NCBI GenBank assembly: GCA_003427395.1
Contig: BFEA01000398.1
Span: 890,409-925,388 of the forward strand
Length of the DNA: 34,980 nucleotides
Origin: Chara braunii
Lineage: Eukaryota; Streptophyta; Charophyceae; Charales; Characeae
Direction of reading: 5' to 3'
This document shows, in pieces, positions 8,237-17,000 of this stretch; the stretch's first letter is position 1; each line of letters begins with the position of its first letter. Under the pieces are notes generated by a model. It was not told the origin of the DNA and ran no database searches. It was given only the letters and a program-made list of their open reading frames with translations. A program made the position numbers and the translations under genes.

Positions 8237-11200
8237 ATGCTGAGCTATCTGAATTTGGACATACTTCTGAATAGTTCTGCGTGCGTGTATTCAACCACTA
8301 TGAGCATCTGGAGAGAAGGCGTCCACATAGGTGAGTTTCTTGATCCGGTCGAGGAGGCCTCCCATGGTTATCTGGACCTCAAGCTCGACCACTGCGTTTA
8401 CTGGAAGAAACACTGGGCGGGGCGGCGGCCATGCGCTCTAACACTCGGCATGGAGCGGGTAGAAGCTAGAAGTCACTCATCCAAGCAGCCACTGTACATG
8501 GAGCAGTGGCACCAGTTAACAAGTGCTGCAAGAAAAAAGGTCGACCTGATAAAAGCAGATGATAGCCAAGCGGTTTGTGCAGCGATTGATCACAGCGATT
8601 GGCAATTGCAATCTAAAGCTGAACATCAGCCGGAGGATTGGGAACAAGAGCAACATCAGCAGCTGCAGGGCAGTGAGAAGTATGGCCAAAAGAACTTAAA
8701 GAAGACGAATCATCAGCAGGAGGGTTGCCAGAAGCAGGATTGGCAGCAGCAGCCGAATCAACAGCCGGATCAGGAACATGAACAACAGAAGCAGCAGCAG
8801 CTGCATGATCAGGAGCACGAGGATCACAGGCGGCAGCAACAGCAGGAGGAGGAGGAGGAGGAGGAGGATCGACACCAGGATCAGGCACAGGTTCAGCGGC
8901 AGCAGGAGGATAGGCAGCAGCAAGACCAACAGCAGGACCAGGAACATGATCGAGAGCAACAGTGGCATCAACTGAAGAACCAGGAACAGTTTCAAGCACA
9001 GCCTAAAGGTCAGCAGCAGCAGCAGCAGGACAAGCAGAAGCCTTATCAGCAGCAGCAGCAGCAGCAGCAGGACAGGCGGCAGCATAAATATCATCAGCAA
9101 CAGGAGGATAGGCAGCCGGATCAGCATCAGCTGCAGGATCGGCACCAGCAGCAGGATTGCTACAAACAGCAGGATCAGAATAAGAGGCAGGGTCAGCAGC
9201 AGCTGCTGGATGATTATCAGCAGCAGCTGCTGGATGATTATCAGCAGCAGGGCCAGAACCTGGAGGACCAGCAACAGTGGCAGCAGGAGGAGGAGGATCA
9301 TGGTGAGGAGAACTATAAGCTGCAGGAGCAACTGCCGGATGACCAGAAGAAGCAACAGGAAGTGCAGGAACATGTCTGTCCTGATGTGCTGACAAAGGCA
9401 AAGAGAAAAAGAGTGAAGACGAGAAAAACATACATGCCAAATGTGAGGGAGCTGGAAGCTATTGAGCGTCACAATGAATGCCGTGCATTTTTAGTTTCGG
9501 CCTTTGAGGAATTCAAGGCAAGGGGATGCAGAGGCACCGTCACTGGAGAGCAAGGATGCATGAGCACTGTTAGAAGATCTTCATTTGGTGATACCAGGGA
9601 TGAAGCCGTTGCAGACCATGGGGCCACATCTGACACACATGGGCCCGACAATAACTGTGAGGAATTTGGTGCAAGGGAGGTGTGCTTAAACTCTTCCATG
9701 AGAACTGAGCGGCTGGAGGAGACTTGTGCTAGAGCACTTGACAGCGAGGAGGTGGACTTTGTTGCGCTTCAGAGGGAAGCGTCAGAGGCTGCTAGCCATG
9801 GCTACGGAAACTGCCGTGAAGTCTGCACTCCATCTGTCAATTCATGGATCCGCCTTCAGTGTCCCGAAGATAATTTCTGGGCAAATTCAGAACTGTCAGT
9901 TTCTTCATCTTTATCTTTAGATGAAGCACGTCACACCTCCTACGATACTCCAAATGCCACTTCAAATTCCACTTCAAATGCCACGTCGAATGCGTCTGAA
10001 GATCAGCGATCAATCTGGCTTCCATTAGTCAACAATGTCATCTCCAATCCTTATGCAGAGGAGATGGTTGGATCTATTATGGGTCGGTCGTTCATAATAC
10101 CACCATTTTCAACGTTCCTTTGTTCGGATTTAAGCGAGCTTCACCGAATGGTACCAGTCTCTCGAGCAGGTGGGTACAACCTGATTGTCCTTGATCCGCC
10201 GTGGGAAAACAAGAGCGTGCACCGTAAGGACGTCTACCCCACTTTGCCGAACCGCTATTTGCTCTCCTTGCCGGTTGCATCTCTGGCTCATGAAGATGGT
10301 GCATTGGTTGCGTTATGGGTGACTTGTCGCGAGAAGCTTCGGCGGTTTGCTGAAAATGAATTGTTTCCCAAGTGGGGGGTGGATTTGGTGGCCACATGGT
10401 ACTGGCTGAAGGTGTCCGACAAGGGAGAGATGGTGAGCCCACTAGATTTAGCACACCACAGACCCTACGAGCCGCTCCTCTTGGGCTTCCTCCCCCCAAC
10501 TCGTCAATCTGCAAGAAAAAGGCGCAAGTGCTGGCAGGAGATAGCACCAGCAGCTGCTGCGAAAGATGGGCTGGATAGCGAGCATGCGCGGCTTCTGGGC
10601 AGCAGCTCTGAAACAACAACATTTCGGCAGCAACTTGTCAAAGGCGACGAAGGAGACTCCATGTGGTCGATGATGACCTATCGCAAATCAGAAGACCTCC
10701 AAAACGCGCGGATACAGGTGTGTGATTGTGACAGTCCGCCGTCCATGAATCGAAAGAAGGACGATGGCAACGATGCATGTATGAGCAGGAATTGTTGTGG
10801 TCCCCCTCACGTGCAGAGCGACGAGGGTGGTGCTCGTACTAATTCTCACAGGAATGGTTTCTGCGAAAGGAGCAGCGATATATCTGTGACGCAGGAGCAC
10901 ACCTTCTGGGATGTTCGCGGTGAACTTTCAGGTCTTGAGAGGACTCCAACAATAACTGGGAAGAGGAGGGGTTTTCAAGGGGAGGAACAACCCTGTCGTG
11001 TTCCAGACCATTTTGTGATCATTAGTAGACCTGGCGCGCATTCACGAAAGCCAGTGCTTAGACGCCTTTTAGAGGGGTTTGTACCTGGGCAAGGAGTTGT
11101 GAAACCATTAGAGCTGTTTGCCAGGAATCTATTACCAGGATGGACATCGTGGGGGAATGAACCTCTGAAGTTCCAAGACCAGAAATATTTCCTTTCGAAG

Positions 11201-11245
11201 GGAAGACTCTTCACCACCCTAATGAGTCACAAAATGGTTCAGTGA
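8237..11245 (+). CDS. METTL4: METTL4-like MT-A70 family adenine N6-methyltransferase with a large Gln-rich insertion
   Basis: A single 1002-codon frame. Residues about 387-415 (KAKRKRVKTRKTYMPNVREL and onward) resemble the basic block before the METTL4 core. GRSFIIPPFSTFLCSDLSEL leads into the catalytic fold, with DPPW at 653-656 followed by ENKS, WYWLKV at 721-726, RPYEPLLLG near 742-750, VPDHFVIISRPGAHSRKP from 922 and LELFARNLLPGWTSWGNE at 958-975. MT-A70 enzymes methylate adenine N6 with S-adenosylmethionine at DPPW; animal METTL4 acts on U2 snRNA. Usual length is about 400-480 residues. The extra here is a Gln-rich tract (about 130-378), an NATSNSTSN linker near 573-590 and a 160-residue low-complexity insert (about 753-915) inside the catalytic domain. 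The second ATG (8300, MSIWREG) may be the true start. No intron is needed, which is unusual for a plant-lineage gene. Confidence 0.9.
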   Translation: MLSYLNLDILLNSSACVYSTTMSIWREGVHIGEFLDPVEEASHGYLDLKLDHCVYWKKHWAGRRPCALTLGMERVEARSHSSKQPLYMEQWHQLTSAARKKVDLIKADDSQAVCAAIDHSDWQLQSKAEHQPEDWEQEQHQQLQGSEKYGQKNLKKTNHQQEGCQKQDWQQQPNQQPDQEHEQQKQQQLHDQEHEDHRRQQQQEEEEEEEDRHQDQAQVQRQQEDRQQQDQQQDQEHDREQQWHQLKNQEQFQAQPKGQQQQQQDKQKPYQQQQQQQQDRRQHKYHQQQEDRQPDQHQLQDRHQQQDCYKQQDQNKRQGQQQLLDDYQQQLLDDYQQQGQNLEDQQQWQQEEEDHGEENYKLQEQLPDDQKKQQEVQEHVCPDVLTKAKRKRVKTRKTYMPNVRELEAIERHNECRAFLVSAFEEFKARGCRGTVTGEQGCMSTVRRSSFGDTRDEAVADHGATSDTHGPDNNCEEFGAREVCLNSSMRTERLEETCARALDSEEVDFVALQREASEAASHGYGNCREVCTPSVNSWIRLQCPEDNFWANSELSVSSSLSLDEARHTSYDTPNATSNSTSNATSNASEDQRSIWLPLVNNVISNPYAEEMVGSIMGRSFIIPPFSTFLCSDLSELHRMVPVSRAGGYNLIVLDPPWENKSVHRKDVYPTLPNRYLLSLPVASLAHEDGALVALWVTCREKLRRFAENELFPKWGVDLVATWYWLKVSDKGEMVSPLDLAHHRPYEPLLLGFLPPTRQSARKRRKCWQEIAPAAAAKDGLDSEHARLLGSSSETTTFRQQLVKGDEGDSMWSMMTYRKSEDLQNARIQVCDCDSPPSMNRKKDDGNDACMSRNCCGPPHVQSDEGGARTNSHRNGFCERSSDISVTQEHTFWDVRGELSGLERTPTITGKRRGFQGEEQPCRVPDHFVIISRPGAHSRKPVLRRLLEGFVPGQGVVKPLELFARNLLPGWTSWGNEPLKFQDQKYFLSKGRLFTTLMSHKMVQ
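8620..9370 (+). repeat. CAG-rich low-complexity tract inside the METTL4-like gene
   Basis: About 750 bp of imperfect CAG/GAG/GAT/CAT units encode Gln, Asp, Glu and His. Pure runs are short (for example six CAG in a row just after 9050), and a short block (LLDDYQQQ) is duplicated in tandem near 9205-9245. It adds about 250 residues with likely disordered structure. Length may vary between individuals or be altered by assembly. Confidence 0.9.
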
Positions 11246-11515
11246 GGTTCCCTGCTCATCCATGTGCGTGTTGTTTTTCCCCATGTCACTATGATCATGT
11301 TCAGATGAATCCGACGATGATTGCCGTCAGCGGGCAACAGATAAGCTGGTATTGATGGGCCCAGAGGTAGTGTCTCATATGTAAGAGGCCCCCTTAGGTG
11401 GTACTTCCACTAGGACTTTCTTGGATGTATCTGCCCCAATCTTGGCCAAATATTCAGCCGGAAAAGGAAAACCGTCATATTCACTTCCAGTTTTAATTCT
11501 CTTGAACCTTAGGAA
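11246..11515. other. Region downstream of the METTL4-like gene
   Basis: No gene and no poly(A) tract is seen after the stop, which argues against a simple retrocopy. From about 11455 it enters the ~0.9-kb tandem repeat (CCAGTTTTAATTCTCTTGAA is shared with the second copy near 12340). Confidence 0.5.
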
Positions 11516-11519
11516 ATGA

Positions 11520-11649
11520 GGGCTATACTCACACTAGGCCCTCAAAATCGCAAAATGAACGCCCAGATCAAGTGCTTGTAAGCAGAGCGCTCTATCTGGC
11601 TGCTCATTTTGCGATTTTGAGATTTTGAGGGCCTAGTGTGAGTATGCCC
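11520..11649. mobile_element. MITE-like foldback element, copy 1
   Basis: A 130-bp element with long terminal inverted repeats. The left end GGGCTATACTCACACTAGGC and beyond pairs with the right end ending GCCTAGTGTGAGTATGCCC. The arms run to about 40 bp each, and an inner CCAGAT/ATCTGG extends the fold. No coding frame. A possible 3-bp duplication (TGA) flanks it, but the flanks are shared with copy 2, so the insertion predates duplication of the host unit. Confidence 0.8.
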
Positions 11650-11714
11650 TGAAATGGAAGTTCTTTTCCCCCTCAATAAGGCTGGATCCTTATTTTTTAT
11701 CTCTATCTCCATAG

Positions 11715-11751
<37 letters not shown>

Positions 11752-11869
11752 ATACTACTAAAGACTAACCCGGTCCTCAGCTGACGCTGCCCTCTGGGCT
11801 CACCAAAAATCGCTGGTGCGCGAGAGGTACTGGGCGGGCGGTGTCTCACGGGGAACTGCAGGGCAGATC

Positions 11870-12325
11870 AGTTTTTTTTTGTCGTTTTTCAGGCCGCACG
11901 CTCGAATACAAGGCCCGGGTCTGAAGCTCGAATCCACACGTTGCGTATCTGGGGCTGCCTTTGTTCTTTCGTCATTTTGTGCCGTGGCCTTTTGTTTGCC
12001 TCATGTTGCTTTTTGTTTTCTTTTGTCATTCTGCGCTGCAAAGAGATGAGATGTAACTCCCAGTAGCCAGGTCAGAAGTTCGAATTGCACTGCAGCGCAC
12101 CCATACAGCCAATTTTGTTTTTTGTCGTTCTGTCCGTGCGTTTTGGTTGTTGCCGCCTCACTTTTCTTTGTTTTGTCATGCTGGCAGGCACGTACGAAGC
12201 TCGAATCCCATGTGGCATAGGGCCTAATGTGCAAAATGAGATTGAATCGTCACGTGGCGTAGGGCCTTCTCTCCAAATGTGCAAAATGAGATTGAATCCT
12301 CCGCTAGAATATGGAAAAAGAAAAC
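11870..12325. repeat. Modular repeat with recurring GAAGCTCGAATCC units
   Basis: Degenerate modules each carry a B-box-like phrase (GAAGCTCGAATCCAC, GAAGTTCGAATTGCAC, GAAGCTCGAATCCCA) followed by a T-rich stretch of the TTTTGTT..TTTCGTCATTTTGT type. The last part has two TGGC(A/G)TAGGGCC...TGCAAAATGAGATTGAATC units. The same modules recur at 13180-13330, 16819-17000 and 17575-17760. Nothing in them codes convincingly. Confidence 0.7.
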
Positions 12326-12413
12326 AGTCATATTGGCTTCCAGTTTTAATTCTCTTGAACCTTCTGATGTGGTAGTATGTGGTAGTTAGTATGACAAACC
12401 CAGTACCCAATGA

Positions 12414-12550
12414 GGGCATACTCACACTAGGCGCTCAAAATCACAAAATCGCAAAATGAAGGCCCAGATCAAGTGCTTGTAAGCAGAGGGCTCTATCTGG
12501 CCGCTCATTTTGCGAGTTTGAGATTTTGAGGGCCTAGTGTGAGTATGCCC
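12414..12550. mobile_element. MITE-like foldback element, copy 2
   Basis: A 137-bp homologue of the element at 11520 with the same inverted ends (GGGCATACTCACACTAGGC and GCCTAGTGTGAGTATGCCC) and a small AAAATCAC insertion in the left arm. The ends match perfectly here, better than in copy 1. A transcript would fold into one long hairpin. Confidence 0.85.
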
Positions 12551-12572
12551 TGAAATGGAAGTTTTTTTTCCC

Positions 12573-12965
12573 TTTTTTTTTTTTTTTTTTTTTTTTGCAA
12601 CACCCCCCCTTGCAGTGCTAGTGGTGCTGACGAGATCAGACACCACTAGCACCCGGGGAGAGGCCCCATCTATTGGTGGGGAGCATCACCTGCTGGAAAA
12701 CGGGTCCAGCGCCCCTTTACAGAATGAAGACAGAAAGAGTTCAGGATGAATACTGAAAGTTGTGTAAAACCTGCCAGCATTGATTACTCTGGCTTCCAGA
12801 GGATTGACTGTGCAGGTGATTACGGGAGGGGAGGGGAGGAGACCTCTTCGCCCCAATACCAGGCGCCAGATATCTGCTTCTAAACAACTAGTTCCTCCCT
12901 CAGCATTTGAGTGACTCTCAATTCCACCAGCATTGATTACCCGGGAGAAACCCCGGGGATTGGCT
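12573..12965 (-). mobile_element. 393-bp retroposon with type A tail and a target-site duplication
   Basis: Minus-strand element with poly(A) at the 3' end (24 T on plus, 12573-12596). GAAGTTTTTTTTCCC on the left (ending 12572) matches GAAGTTTTTTTCCC at 12966-12979, a target-site duplication differing only in T-run length. Removing the element restores the uninterrupted sequence of the other host copy near 11660. Inside, in sense order, are hairpins at 12940-12957, 12787-12801, 12692-12710 and 12615-12652, then the tail. It is either a short LINE 3'-end copy or a SINE using the LINE tail. Confidence 0.85.
12615..12652 (-). other. Tail-proximal hairpin H0, copy 1
   Basis: GTGCTAGTGGTG pairs perfectly with CACCACTAGCAC, and an inner CTGA/TCAG extends the stem to 16 bp with one bulged A and loop CGAGA. 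The equivalent at 28719-28756 has GTGTTAGTG/CACTAACAC, so a C-G pair became T-A with pairing kept. Confidence 0.8.
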
Positions 12966-13333
12966 GAAGTTTTTTTCCCCTCAATAAGGTTGGATCCTTA
13001 TTTTTTATCTCTATCTCTGTATTCTATCTATCTATCTATCTATCTATCTATACTACTAAAGACTAACCCTGTTCTCAGCTGACGCTGCCCTCCGGGCCCA
13101 GCAAAAATCGCTGGTGCACGAGAGGTACCGGGCGGGCGGTGTCTCACGGGAACCGCCGGGCAGATCAGTTTTTTTGTCATTTTTCAGGCCGCACACTCGA
13201 ATACAAGGCCCGGGTCTGAAGCTCGGATCCACATGGTGCATATCTGGGGCTGCCCTTGTTCTTTCGTCATTTTGTGTCGTGGCCTTTCGTTTGCCTTTCT
13301 TTTTCCCAGTAGCCAGGTCAGAACTCCAAAATA

Positions 13334-13971
13334 ATGCCCACAAGCCTCAGATCCCTGCAGTGGCAGATTATACACCGCTGTCTTCCCACCCCCGACTGGC
13401 TTGTGTCAAGAACGGACCTTGAGCAGAGAGGCCTGCTGTCCCCTATATGCACTTACTGTGGAGGGCGACACAGCCGGCCAGGGCAACACTCGAGCACTGC
13501 CTGCTGGCGTGCCCGATGGTTGCCCAAATATGAAGGTGGTGGGAAGCAGCATTCCATTCGCTCACGGGCTTCAACATCCCGTGGGACCTGGGCCTCATCT
13601 TGCTTGGTAAAAACCAGCACCTGCTAGCGCAGCGGACCCCATTCGCCACTAACCGCTTCTCGTACACGAGACTATACGTCCTCATGCAAACCTGGAGAGC
13701 TAGGTGCTCATTTGAGAGGAAAGGCCATTAGTTTGGTCTGCAGCAGGCACAACATGTGATAGAAGAAGAGATCAGGTCCCGTACTCGTCATGCATGGAAG
13801 ACTATGAAGCAGGACTACCAAGATGAAAGAGACCCTACCCTCAGGGAGGCCTTGCGGGAGGCCTACTCCCAGGTCTGGCAGGATCCCCGACATATCTTCT
13901 CCGAACTGCTTGATGACCTCGATATAAGATGGAAAAACCGAAGGGCGGACGAACCCTCATGGCAAAGATGA
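13334..13971 (+). pseudogene. LINE ORF2 3' fragment (zinc-knuckle region), plus strand
   Basis: SLRSLQWQIIHRCLPTPDW followed by LVSRTDLEQRGLLSPICTYC matches the same segment of the big LINE (29800-29950, minus). It is the Cys-rich reverse-transcriptase zinc-binding region of plant L1-type elements. Frame is lost after about 13520, and the frame that continues near 13690 ends at 13971 (DEPSWQR). The fragment begins abruptly where the composite repeat stops. It has no poly(A) that I can see. Confidence 0.75.
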
Positions 13972-14463
13972 CCATTGCACGTCTTTGCGGTCTCCTACCT
14001 CCCAACAAATTTCCTCTTGATCCCCCAGAATCCCCATCCCGCAATGGACCCTGCCCCACCCTGCAGTAACACCCCCCACTTCCCGCCTGCTACCCACACT
14101 ACCATCTCCCTCCGACCTGCCTCCACCCCTCCATCCTCTGCTTTTCCGCCTTCCCGCCTTCTTACTGCCGATACCGATGATGGGGACAACTGAACACCTG
14201 GTGGCCACTGCAGTGAACAACCAGTATGAGGATAGGATTGCCAGCTCGCACGGGCATGGGAGAGTACAAATATTCGAAGAGACGCAGCTATCACCCATTA
14301 GTGACCTCCAAGACTTCCTGCTGCCGGCTCTGTCCGTAGAACAGTGCTTTGATTATTCAACTGGGATCCCCACTCATTCAGGGGCCCATCTGGTGTGAAT
14401 GTGAAGACGGGTAAATCCCGCACCATCTAAAGATGGGGTGGAGATAGTGGACTGAGGTGATGT
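13972..14463. other. Gene-free C-rich stretch, probably LINE 3' UTR remains
   Basis: It follows directly on the stop of the LINE fragment. It is C-rich (14030-14160) without a credible gene, and ends at the left copy of the target-site duplication of the next LINE. Confidence 0.4.
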
Positions 14464-14481
14464 GGGCTGTTCACAGGGTTT

Positions 14482-15145
14482 CCACCTACTGAAGCCCATA
14501 CGCTGGTTTGCACAGCACAACAAAAGACCCGCCAAGATCTCCGCCCCCCAGTGGCAAATAGAACACAGGTGTCTACCAACTAAGGATTGGCTGATAGACC
14601 ACACCCACCTGGAGCAACAAGGGAAGGCGCTGCCATGGTGTCATCGATGTCTCCACAACTACCCGGGGGGGAGACGGGCCGAAACCATTGAACACATCTT
14701 CCTTTAATGTCCCGCGTCAGTACTACTGTGGAGAACTTGGGAGAGAATCTGGCGACACATAGTCCCCGGCGCAGTATGGCCATGGGAGTGGAGGGCCATA
14801 CTTTTGGGGCATTTCCCTCCATTCCGGGGGAAGACATTTGAGGAGAATATGTTCAACCTGGGTAGACGGAGTGTGCTATGGACTATATGGTGGAGACGAT
14901 GTTGTTTGGAGTTAGAGGGAGCATGGGTGGAGGACGGAGAGGCGATGGATCAAATTCGGACATTGATTCATTATGAGCTGGCGACACAATGGAAGACAAC
15001 GAAAGACAAGCTCAACCAAATGTCCTCTTGGGGAGACATGAACCAGATCATTGCTACATTCTGTAAGGACTGGCTGGGGGGGGAAAGGGAGGGATGGGTG
15101 GCAGCAGTAAAATGGTCCGGTCGTCAGATAGAGAGAGAAGCTTGA
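14482..15145 (+). pseudogene. LINE ORF2 C-terminal part (zinc-binding region to stop)
   Basis: The frame runs LLKPIRWFAQHNKRPAKIS, WQIEHRCLPTKDWLIDHTHL, then CHRCLHNY and ETIEHIFL, a Cys/His cluster of the plant LINE reverse-transcriptase zinc-binding domain. It continues through FNLGRRSVLWTIWWRRC to a stop at 15143-15145. One in-frame TAA (14705-14707) sits where the big LINE has Gln before CP. Otherwise the frame is intact. Confidence 0.88.
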
Positions 15146-15327
15146 GGGGAACCCCGGGCAGAAATAATAAGAGACTATCAGTTGATTTTTCACGACTGGG
15201 CCAAGATAGACCCCGACTCCCCGTTACGTCCAGCCCAGGACTTTGCAGATCCATTCCCACCCCATCCGCTGTCCTTAGCAGAAATCTTGCTGCCTGCATG
15301 AGCTCGGACTGAGAAGCGTTGACTGCA

Positions 15328-15720
15328 GCGGATTTCAGCGCAGCTCAGGGCAGCTTAGCTGCGGATTTCAGCGCAGCTCAGGGCGGCATGGTTCAGCCTG
15401 GTGTTTCAGCCTGTGTTCTGTTGCCCTTTGGTCTTCCAGTCCTTCCAGCTTTTGCAGTTGTTCCAGCGGGTGCCAAGTTTGTTTCAGTTTGTTTCAGTTT
15501 GGTTCAGATGTTGTTTCAGATGTTCCAGTTGTTTCAGTCGATTCCAAACATTTGCTACTACGGATGTGCATGACACAACAGGCGCCAAAAGAAGAGTAGA
15601 GGATAGTAGGTGGGTGGCTGAGGCTAGGGGAGGGTTGCTACTACTGATGTGCATGACACAACAGGCGCCAAGAGGAGAGTAGAGGATAGTAGGTGGGTGG
15701 CGGAGGCTAGGGGAGGGAGG
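15328..15720 (+). repeat. Tandem repeats inside the LINE 3' UTR
   Basis: A 33-bp unit starting GCGGATTTCAGCGCAGCTCA repeats at 15328 and 15361. A TTTCAG/TTCCAG-rich stretch (about a dozen YAG hexamers, 15388-15545) follows. An 83-bp unit starting TTGCTACTAC repeats at 15552 and 15635, with a partial third copy near 15912. All lie within the transferred UTR. Confidence 0.8.
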
Positions 15721-16054
15721 GAGACTGGTGCCCCCCGGCGGCGTCACTTGCATTGACATATTGGTTTGCAAAGATGTACCAGGCACAAAATATATATATA
15801 TATATATAAAATATTCCATTAGAGCATCAGTAGTCTTCAGAATCCTTCTGTATTTCTCAAAAAGACCTCGGCTGATTTCAGCTGACTTCACTGCAGCCTG
15901 TTTCTGTTGCTTCAATGGGCGCCATGAGGATAGTGGGTGGATGGCAGAGGCTAGGGGAGGGAGGGAGATTCCACTGGTGCCCCCCGGTGACCCCCGTCCC
16001 CAATACCCGACCCTGCTGCAGGTTAGGTGAGGAAAAGTAGAGCGGATATGGGAC

Positions 16055-16146
16055 GCTGGACCCGGTTTCCAGCACTTTGGCGTCACTCTCTATGATGTAC
16101 TGTGTGGCAAAGATGTATTTATGGGACGCTGGACCCGGTTTCCAGC
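16055..16146 (+). other. Two hairpin H1 copies in the LINE 3' UTR
   Basis: GCTGGA-CCCGGTT-TCCAGC occurs at 16055-16073 and 16128-16146, 73 bp apart, each preceded by GGGAC. The second copy is followed by CTCCCCACCAATAGATGGG, as in the type A tails elsewhere in the window. Confidence 0.9.
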
Positions 16147-16191
16147 AGGTGTTGCTCCCCACCAATAGATGGGCCGGCCCGCTAGGCAAAG

Positions 16192-16232
16192 CCTCAATCC
16201 CGGTGGTTCTCTTACCACCACCATGATAGAGG
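16192..16232 (+). other. Tail-proximal hairpin of the LINE
   Basis: GGTGGT (16202-16207) pairs with ACCACC (16214-16219) around TCTCTT, and CCTC (16192-16195) pairs with GAGG (16229-16232) outside. The poly(A) follows 19 bp later. A variant at 16491-16525 has TGGTGA/TCACCA in the same frame of CCTCAATCC and GATAGAGG. Confidence 0.75.
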
Positions 16233-16251
16233 TCTTGCACAAGGGCCTTTC

Positions 16252-16282
<31 letters not shown>

Positions 16283-16296
16283 TGTTCACAGGGTTT

Positions 16297-16740
16297 AATA
16301 CAGGATTGCGGCAGGGGTCAGACACCAATATGAAACAAATTAGGCACACATGGAATACAGTCGTGGGCTACTCACAGGATCGGCAGCATGGTCTAAAGTC
16401 AGTTCAGGCTCTGCTAAGAATAGTGCAGGGAGGATTTAGGGTTCAAAAAAGATTTAAACAAAAATTGATGGAGAAGCCCAACAGATAAACCCTCAATCCT
16501 GGTGACTTTTTTTCACCACCACCGAGATAGAGGGGCTGAGCAGTGTACAGATTTGAAGAAGGGCTTAAGAAAAACGGACAACAAGACACAGGGGGGCTGC
16601 GGACACCTGGAAGAAGTCTGAGGTCAACGGGGCGACTGGATTGCAGGGGGACCTAGGAACAGGAAAGATCAGCAGAAATCTTCCAGGTGCAGGCTGGGCC
16701 AGATGATTAGGAGACTTTGTATATCCTATTGTTGTTCCAA
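16297..16740. other. Gene-free stretch with a degenerate LINE tail hairpin
   Basis: No gene. CCTCAATCC-TGGTGA-loop-TCACCA-CCACC-GATAGAGG at 16491-16533 is homologous to the hairpin at 16192-16232, but no poly(A) follows it. Confidence 0.5.
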
Positions 16741-16818
16741 GGGACACTGGACCCGGTTTCCAGCAGGTGCCTCTCCTCACCAATAGACGGAGCAACCCAA
16801 CGCCCCCCCAAAAAAAAA
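16741..16818 (+). mobile_element. Retroposon tail, type A, plus strand
   Basis: GGGAC, hairpin ACTGGA/TCCAGC (16746-16764), CAGGTG and CACCAATAGACGG are followed by a C-rich spacer and nine A (16810-16818). The order is the same as in the LINE tails at 16128-16278 and 28678-28814. The junction to the modular repeat starts right after the A run. Confidence 0.7.
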
Positions 16819-17000
16819 GTTCGAATTGCACTGCTGCGCGGGTATACAGCCAATTTTGTTTTTTGTCGTTTTGTCCGTGCGTTTTGGTTGTTGCCGCGAC
16901 ACGTTTCTTTTTTTTGTCATGCTGGCAGGCACGTACGAAGCTCGAATCCCACATGGCATAGGGCCTTCTCTCCAAATGTGCAAAATGAGACTGACATAGT
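16819..17000. repeat. Copy of the GAAGCTCGAATCC modular repeat
   Basis: It matches 12076-12320 through GTTCGAATTGCACTGC, CAGCCAATTTTGTTTTTTGT, GTCCGTGCGTTTTGGTTGTT and CACGTACGAAGCTCGAATCC. It ends near TGCAAAATGAGA. Confidence 0.85.

Larger units (their letters stand above)
11455..13330. repeat. Tandem duplication of a ~0.9-kb composite repeat
   Basis: Two copies offset by 894 bp (compare 11520 with 12414). Order in each copy: CCAGTTTTAATTCTCTTGAA block, foldback element, TGAAATGGAAGTT, AATAAGG-n6-CCTTATT, (TCTA)n at 11715-11750 or 13023-13051, then ACTACTAAAGACTAACCC and a block with CTGACGCTGCCCTC, GGGCGGGCGGTGTCTCACG and CTCGAATACAAGGCCCGGGT. The second copy carries a 393-bp retroposon and is cut at about 13330, where LINE sequence begins. 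Confidence 0.85.
14482..16278 (+). mobile_element. 5'-truncated LINE insertion with poly(A) and an exact 18-bp target-site duplication
   Basis: GGGCTGTTCACAGGGTTT is present at 14464-14481 and again at 16279-16296, directly after 27 A (16252-16278). Between them lie the end of LINE ORF2 (to 15145) and an 1.1-kb 3' UTR. An exact duplication with a poly(A) tail defines both ends and the plus orientation. The element is 1797 bp long, so most of ORF2 and all of ORF1 are missing. The intact duplication suggests a fairly recent insertion. Confidence 0.93.

Noticed and set aside
8613-9472. Long minus-strand frames (128, 145 and 258 codons, Leu-, Ala- or Pro-rich) opposite the METTL4-like gene
   Set aside because: They are readings of the CAG-rich tract on the other strand. 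The plus frame carries conserved enzyme motifs.
11246-11455. METTL4-like gene as a processed retrocopy
   Set aside because: No poly(A) or flanking duplication was found, although the gene lacks introns.
15484-16086. 200-codon minus-strand frame with internal repeats
   Set aside because: Antisense to the LINE 3' UTR; its repeats are the 83-bp DNA units, whose period is not a multiple of three.
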